Source: CANIZL01 sp043788645 (GTDB taxonomy: Bacteria > Verrucomicrobiota > Verrucomicrobiia > Limisphaerales > UBA9464). Taken from it: a stretch of DNA of 9,804 nucleotides. This document shows positions 6,234 to 9,804 of the stretch, piece after piece. The stretch is taken from NCBI GenBank assembly GCA_043788645.1, contig JAYVTS010000080.1, forward strand, positions 1-9,804, in the 5' to 3' direction. The notes below the pieces were generated by a model. The model worked only from the letters and a program-made list of their open reading frames with translations. It did not search any database and was not told where the DNA came from. The translations under genes were made by a program, and so were the position numbers. Positions within the stretch are counted from its first letter, which is position 1. Every line of letters begins with the position of its first letter.

Positions 6234-6836
6234 TCATTCCACTCTCCTTCCGCCCTCCCCGCTTGGGGTCAGGAGTTCTGAACTGGCGGACGCCGGGTTG
6301 GCCGTTGGCCTACAGAACCAATGCCAAGGTTCGTACGCGATTCCGTGAGGGTTTCCGGTGGGAAAACTGAGGCGCCATCCGCGAACCGGCGCATGACGTT
6401 GTAACCAGTCAAACGCCGGCGTTTCAGCAAAGGCCACTTCCAAAGGCGGACTGCCAGGAGTTCCAATATCAACCGCGCGTCCCGTGTGATGTTCGGAGTA
6501 ACCCGGCGCCGCACTCAGACAGAAAATCTCGTCCCAACTCAATCCTCGGGTGCGTTTGCGCTCGATCATTCCGCGTTGATACGCCACGGAACGGAATGCT
6601 GAGATCAACTGAAGTTCGATGCCTGCGCTCGCCGCAGCCGCTTTGAGTTCGAGCCAGGCCTGGGCAGCCGCTGGGACTAATTTCCGAGGCCGACCTGCTA
6701 GATCGAGGCCGACCTCAACAAGTTCAATGGCCTCGGGCTGAAGGGGCAGCGAGCGGCCCTGAGAGTAATCGTCCGGAATCTGCAATTCTCGATGAATCGC
6801 GGCAATCTGATCGGCGTATTCCCGGGCCGACTTCAT
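6234..6836 (-). CDS. M15B (VanY/LdcB-like) D,D- or L,D-carboxypeptidase family metallopeptidase
   Basis: This 200-residue protein belongs to the LAS superfamily of zinc carboxypeptidases that trim peptidoglycan stem peptides. Seen: SAFRS at 79-83, the zinc motif SEHHTGRAVD at 114-123 (pattern SxHxxGxAxD, with His116 and Asp123 as zinc ligands), and EPWHW at 169-173 with Glu169 as the likely general base and His172 as the third ligand. The active site looks complete. Odd: the N-terminus (MKSAREYADQIAAIHRELQI) is charged and amphipathic, with no signal peptide or membrane segment, whereas most periplasmic members have one; VanXY-type enzymes are cytoplasmic. The start ATG overlaps the lpxA stop as ATGA, so translation is probably coupled to lpxA. 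No Shine-Dalgarno is needed or seen. The substrate (D,D- or L,D-) cannot be decided. Confidence 0.88.
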   Translation of the reverse strand: MKSAREYADQIAAIHRELQIPDDYSQGRSLPLQPEAIELVEVGLDLAGRPRKLVPAAAQAWLELKAAAASAGIELQLISAFRSVAYQRGMIERKRTRGLSWDEIFCLSAAPGYSEHHTGRAVDIGTPGSPPLEVAFAETPAFDWLQRHAPVRGWRLSFPTGNPHGIAYEPWHWFCRPTANPASASSELLTPSGEGGRRVE

Positions 6837-7600
6837 TTCGCCAAACCGCGTTGGCTGGCCTTCGCAAAGGTGATGAGTTGCGCCATTTCGGGTGATTCGG
6901 GTAATTCTGCTTCAAGCTTGAGCAGGGCATTGGCCGTGGTCAGCCCTTCGCGAAAGAGGATCTTATAGGCTTTGGTGAGGCTGGCGATCAGTTCCGGAGC
7001 AAATCCCGAACGTTCGAGTCCAACTTTGTTAACAAAGCGAGTCTCCGCCGGATTGCCATCGGCCATCATAAAGGGAGCCACGTCTTGCACCACTTTGGAA
7101 CACCCACCGATCATGGAGTATCGGCCCAAATGACAAAATTGATGGACCGCTGCCAAGCCCCCGACCACGACATAGTCTTCGACTACCACATGACCGGCCA
7201 ACGTGCCAACATTCGACATGACGATGTGGTTACCCACTTGGACATCGTGGGCCAGGTGCGTATAAGCGAGAAAATGATTATCGGAGCCCACTCGGGTGGA
7301 ATCTCCATCATGGGTGGCGCTGTGAACCGTCGCATATTCCCGAAAGACATTTCGGTCTCCAATCTCAACTCGCGTCATCCCGCCCTTCCATTTTAAGTCC
7401 TGCGATTTTAGGCCTAGACACGCAAAGGGGAAAATTTCGTTGTCGGCACCCAGCGTCGTATAGCCGTCAATCACGACGTGCGAATGCAAGCGACAACGGG
7501 GCCCGAGGATGACGTGTTCTCCGACACTGCAAAACGGACCCACCTCACAGTCCGTGCCAAATCGGGCTCCAGGATGTATGATGGCAGAAGGATGAATCAT
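6833..7600 (-). CDS. lpxA: Acyl-[ACP]--UDP-N-acetylglucosamine O-acyltransferase (LpxA)
   Basis: LpxA carries out the first step of lipid A synthesis, moving a 3-hydroxyacyl chain from ACP to UDP-GlcNAc in the cytoplasm. The 255-residue product shows the left-handed beta-helix hexapeptide repeats from residue 2 to about 175 and then a helical C-terminus. His118 in THLAHD matches the catalytic His125 of E. coli; His137 (LAGH) and His153 (AVHQF) match E. coli His144 and His160. The residue equivalent to the E. coli chain-length ruler Gly173 is Gly166 (MIGGC), which would allow a long chain. ATG 7600 starts directly at the family N-terminus MIHPSAIIHP. No clear Shine-Dalgarno is present. It lies 73 nt downstream of lpxC-fabZ and overlaps the following peptidase gene by 4 bp. 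lpxD and lpxB are not in the window. Confidence 0.97.
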   Translation of the reverse strand: MIHPSAIIHPGARFGTDCEVGPFCSVGEHVILGPRCRLHSHVVIDGYTTLGADNEIFPFACLGLKSQDLKWKGGMTRVEIGDRNVFREYATVHSATHDGDSTRVGSDNHFLAYTHLAHDVQVGNHIVMSNVGTLAGHVVVEDYVVVGGLAAVHQFCHLGRYSMIGGCSKVVQDVAPFMMADGNPAETRFVNKVGLERSGFAPELIASLTKAYKILFREGLTTANALLKLEAELPESPEMAQLITFAKASQRGLAK

Positions 7601-7673
7601 ACGCGGCTCAAGTCGTAGGCGGCGGTCACTGTTGCCCTAATATTAAAGGACCGTTTGCGAGAACTCATGAGAA

Positions 7674-9113
7674 TTACCGATCCACGAGCATAAACGTCAC
7701 ATCCGCTTCGCTGACGGTTTCGCCCTCGACGCTACAGATGCCTTTGGCCTTGCCGATTTTGCCCCGGGATTTCGTCAGTTCGACTGAGATGACGAGCGAA
7801 TCGCCCGGACGCACCGGTTTGCGCCAGCGAACGTCTTCAGCCGACATAAAGTACGCGAGTTTTCCAGCATTCTCGGCTTGGCGCATCATGAGGATGCCGG
7901 CGACTTGAGCAATCGCTTCCAGTTGGAGCACGCCGGGCATAATCGGGTGACCGGGAAAATGTCCCTCAAAAAAGGGTTCTCCAATAGTGATTTGTTTGAG
8001 GCCAATAATTTTGTTCCCATCAATCTTGGTCACTCGATCTACCATCAGAAAGGGGGGGCGATGCGGCAGGATTTTCATGACCTGCATGGTATCGAGGGTG
8101 GCACCATCTCGAACGAGTTGTTCCGTATTCGAGGTCGTATTGACGGTGGGCGAGAGGGTCGTCGCGGGTTTTGAGGCGCGAGTTTCGGATTTAGCGAGCG
8201 ACCCTGGAGGGACGGAAATTTCCGGGAACACCATGGGGGTTGGCGGGGGCGGCGGGGCGAAGGTTTGGACGGCTTCCAGGGGTTTTCGCATTTGGGCCAG
8301 GATTGCTTTGGCGAGTTCGGTGTTCGCTTGGTGGCTCGGTTTGATGGCGATCACATGGCCCTGCAACCGTCGGCCGAGAAGAGCCAGGTCTCCGACCATA
8401 TCGAGCAGTTTGTGCCGGACAAATTCCTCGCGGTAACGCAAGGGTTCGGTGGTAAGGATGGCGTCGTCCCGGATGACAATGGCGTTTTCGAGAGAACCCC
8501 CCTTGATTAAACCGTTTTTAATGAGGTACTCAATTTCTTCGTAGAAACAAAAGGTTCGGGCGTGGCTCAATTCTTTTTCCCAACTCTCCGGCGTGAGTTC
8601 GAGACTAAAGTACTGAGTGAACCGACCGCCCCGATCACTGCTGGTACAGGTGAGCTTGAATCCGGTGTGTGGAAAGACCGCCATCTGCGTTTCACCCAGC
8701 GTCAGTTCGATGGGTGTGGTGACGCGGAAGGGTTCGCTCAGTTCGTTTTGAGCCACCACGCCCACTTGGTGAATAATTCGCGCAAACTCGCGAGAGGAAC
8801 CATCGGCGATAGGCGGTTCACTGGCGTCGAGTTCAATGATGGCGTTATCAATCCAAGCGCCGGACAAGGCGGCCAGGACGTGTTCGACGGTGTGGACCTT
8901 GACCGAGCCTCGGCCCAGAGTGGTTGAGCGTTGGGTGTCGGTGACCCATTCAACTTTGGCTTCGAGTTCAGGCCGACCATCGAGGTCCACGCGCCGGAAA
9001 CGAAGGCCAGAATTTGGCGGTGCGGGGAGCAGGGTTAAATTAACCTTGTTCCCGCTGTGAAGTCCGATGCCCGAATACGTGGCCGGTCCCTTAAGTGTCT
9101 GCTGCTGCGGCAC
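7674..9113 (-). CDS. lpxC-fabZ: Bifunctional UDP-3-O-acyl-GlcNAc deacetylase / 3-hydroxyacyl-ACP dehydratase (LpxC-FabZ fusion)
   Basis: The N-terminal domain is LpxC, the committed zinc-dependent deacetylase of lipid A synthesis. Numbered from GTG 9113 (479 residues), it shows Glu77 and His78 in TVEHVLAAL, HARTFCF at 184-190, His234, Lys235 and Asp238 in RHKLLDMVGD, and His261 in PSHQANTELA. These match the catalytic base, zinc ligands and conserved His of E. coli LpxC. Residues about 286-340 are a Pro/Ala/Ser/Thr-rich linker with a PPPPP run. The C-terminal domain is FabZ: LPHRPPFLMVDR at 349-360, catalytic His385 in FEGHFPGHP and Glu399 in GVLQLEA. Such fusions are known in Bacteroidota and relatives. 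Start: no ATG is available. GTG 9113 places MPQQQTLKGPATYSGIGLHS exactly on the usual LpxC start; the frame also runs up to a GTG at 9257, adding 48 unremarkable residues. It is followed by lpxA. Confidence 0.95.
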   Translation of the reverse strand: MPQQQTLKGPATYSGIGLHSGNKVNLTLLPAPPNSGLRFRRVDLDGRPELEAKVEWVTDTQRSTTLGRGSVKVHTVEHVLAALSGAWIDNAIIELDASEPPIADGSSREFARIIHQVGVVAQNELSEPFRVTTPIELTLGETQMAVFPHTGFKLTCTSSDRGGRFTQYFSLELTPESWEKELSHARTFCFYEEIEYLIKNGLIKGGSLENAIVIRDDAILTTEPLRYREEFVRHKLLDMVGDLALLGRRLQGHVIAIKPSHQANTELAKAILAQMRKPLEAVQTFAPPPPPTPMVFPEISVPPGSLAKSETRASKPATTLSPTVNTTSNTEQLVRDGATLDTMQVMKILPHRPPFLMVDRVTKIDGNKIIGLKQITIGEPFFEGHFPGHPIMPGVLQLEAIAQVAGILMMRQAENAGKLAYFMSAEDVRWRKPVRPGDSLVISVELTKSRGKIGKAKGICSVEGETVSEADVTFMLVDR

Positions 9114-9395
9114 AGGGAAGTTTCTAGCGGAAGAGCAGGGGTTGCAAAACTCCGAATACAGCACACCGCCATTTCTTTGAAAGTGGGTTAAACTCCTCAA
9201 ATTCGACAATTGGACCCGTGCGCTGTTTTGAAAACCAGGAAAATATCTCGTAACCACCTTAAAAGCCGACGGTTAGCGGAATATCGACAGGGCTTTGGTG
9301 CGGCGAATTCTATGAGTTCCGGTGTCCGCCAATCGTCTGTCGGTGCGAATTCCATACCCTGAGTAGGAGGATCGAGAGGAGGGCGGAACGAAATT
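9114..9395. other. Upstream region of lpxC-fabZ, no separate gene seen
   Basis: Positions 9114-9257 continue the lpxC frame upstream of the preferred start, up to a GTG at 9257, and would become coding if that start is used. No separate gene is visible. The promoter of the minus-strand lipid A genes should lie here or slightly further right, but I could not pick out a -35/-10 pair with good spacing. AAGGTGG-like bases sit at the far GTG (9257) but overlap it and so are not a usable ribosome-binding site. Confidence 0.5.
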
Positions 9396-9415
9396 GTACC
9401 CAGGTGTACCCAGGT
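9396..9415. repeat. Perfect 10-bp tandem duplication
   Basis: The decamer GTACCCAGGT is repeated exactly twice in a row (9396-9405 and 9406-9415). It lies about 280-300 bp upstream of the preferred lpxC start. It could be a double protein-binding site or a chance slippage product; nothing else indicates a function. Confidence 0.6.
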
Positions 9416-9573
9416 TGTCGGCTTCCGAATCGGTCACGGGATCACCTTGAAGCGTGTGATACGTTTCAAAATAGTCATTTTTCGACCCGGACTTCCAGCG
9501 CGACGAAGCGCGGCCTTTAGCTCATCCTCACCCACAGAAATCATTCAACCTACCTGTCCCATTAAATTCCGGA

Positions 9574-9623
9574 GTGGGTGCCGCCTCGGCACCCACGCGC
9601 GACGCAGGGAGCGCGTCCCTGCG
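9574..9623. repeat. Two adjacent perfect hairpins, REP/BIME-like element
   Basis: The first hairpin has 10-bp perfect arms, GTGGGTGCCG (9574-9583) and CGGCACCCAC (9587-9596), with a 3-base loop. Six bases later the second has 8-bp perfect arms, CGCAGGGA (9603-9610) and TCCCTGCG (9616-9623), around GCGCG. No T-run follows, so this is not a standard terminator. Paired GC-rich hairpins in an intergenic region resemble REP-type elements. The sequence is of a kind often dispersed in such genomes, but copy number cannot be seen from one window. Confidence 0.65.
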
Positions 9624-9804
9624 ACCACAGCCTAACTCACAAAAATAGGTTTGAATGGAACAGGCGCCTCAACCAAACACCGCCACTCGCAGTTTCCGAA
9701 GCGTAAAGAGTCCTTCGGACGCCAGTCCAGTCATCGTTCGCGCTCCGCTCTGGCGGGTTGGACCGAAGCGGTCCCTGAATTGAGCAAACACACCGTCCAC
9801 AAAC
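9624..9804. other. Terminal intergenic stretch with a third hairpin, no confident gene
   Basis: GGACCG-AAG-CGGTCC at 9760-9774 is a 6-bp perfect stem with a 3-base loop. Frames are open on both strands: plus-strand ATG 9655 to TGA 9781-9783 (42 codons), and minus strand from the window edge to a stop at 9637-9639 (55 codons). Neither product shows a recognisable family. Openness on both strands is more typical of a GC-biased repeat than of a gene. Confidence 0.4.

Noticed and set aside
6196..6244. Bidirectional terminator between the convergent fabH and peptidase genes
   Set aside because: GAGTGG (6196-6201) can pair with CCACTC (6239-6244) and AAACG with CGTTT inside, but the stem is short and broken by large internal loops and lacks T-runs.
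7638..7645. TAATATTA as a -10 element for a separate lpxA promoter
   Set aside because: The bases fit a -10, but no reasonable -35 lies 16-18 bp upstream on the minus strand, and the short gap after lpxC-fabZ favours cotranscription.
9447..9635. A 62-codon plus-strand frame in the right intergenic region
   Set aside because: Its second half reads through the twin hairpins and its product shows no family features; the composition is that of a translated repeat.

Overview
This window looks like a chromosomal segment of a Gram-negative bacterium that makes lipopolysaccharide. The most likely group is Verrucomicrobiota (a Limisphaerales/Pedosphaera-like lineage). The support is a fused LpxC-FabZ enzyme, an rpmF-plsX-fabH cluster whose starts lack clear Shine-Dalgarno sequences, long intergenic tracts of dispersed hairpin repeats, and a gene remnant whose C-terminus resembles verrucomicrobial surface proteins. 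The lineage is inferred from these features and was not tested by a search.

Layout. Positions 1-531 hold the 3' end of a Gfo/Idh/MocA-type oxidoreductase gene. Positions 532-1813 carry no intact gene. They hold five tandem units of about 131 bp (705-1360), each able to fold into a long imperfect hairpin. The array is bracketed by a 31-32 bp direct repeat and followed by what looks like a surface-protein gene remnant. A plus-strand run then follows: an alpha-D-phosphohexomutase (1814-3250), a YceD/DUF177 protein (3349-3846), ribosomal protein L32 (rpmF, 3863-4051), PlsX (4108-5169) and FabH (5185-6204). A minus-strand run converges on fabH: lpxC-fabZ (start about 9113, end 7674), lpxA (7600-6833), and an M15B/VanY-like metallopeptidase (6836-6234) that overlaps lpxA by 4 bp. 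Positions 9114-9804 have no convincing gene. They hold a 10-bp tandem duplication, two adjacent perfect hairpins and some short unexplained open frames.

How the genes fit together. PlsX and FabH work at the start of phospholipid and fatty-acid synthesis. FabZ, fused to LpxC, acts on 3-hydroxyacyl-ACP, the same intermediate LpxA uses as acyl donor for lipid A. The two converging gene runs therefore gather enzymes that share and partition the acyl-ACP pool between membrane phospholipid and lipid A. The phosphohexomutase would supply sugar phosphates for nucleotide sugars, and the peptidase suggests a link to peptidoglycan turnover.

No unmistakably new system is visible. The items most worth a second look are the hairpin array with its flanking direct repeats, the YceD protein that lacks the usual second half of its cysteine cluster, the signal-less peptidase coupled to lpxA, and the hairpin just upstream of plsX.
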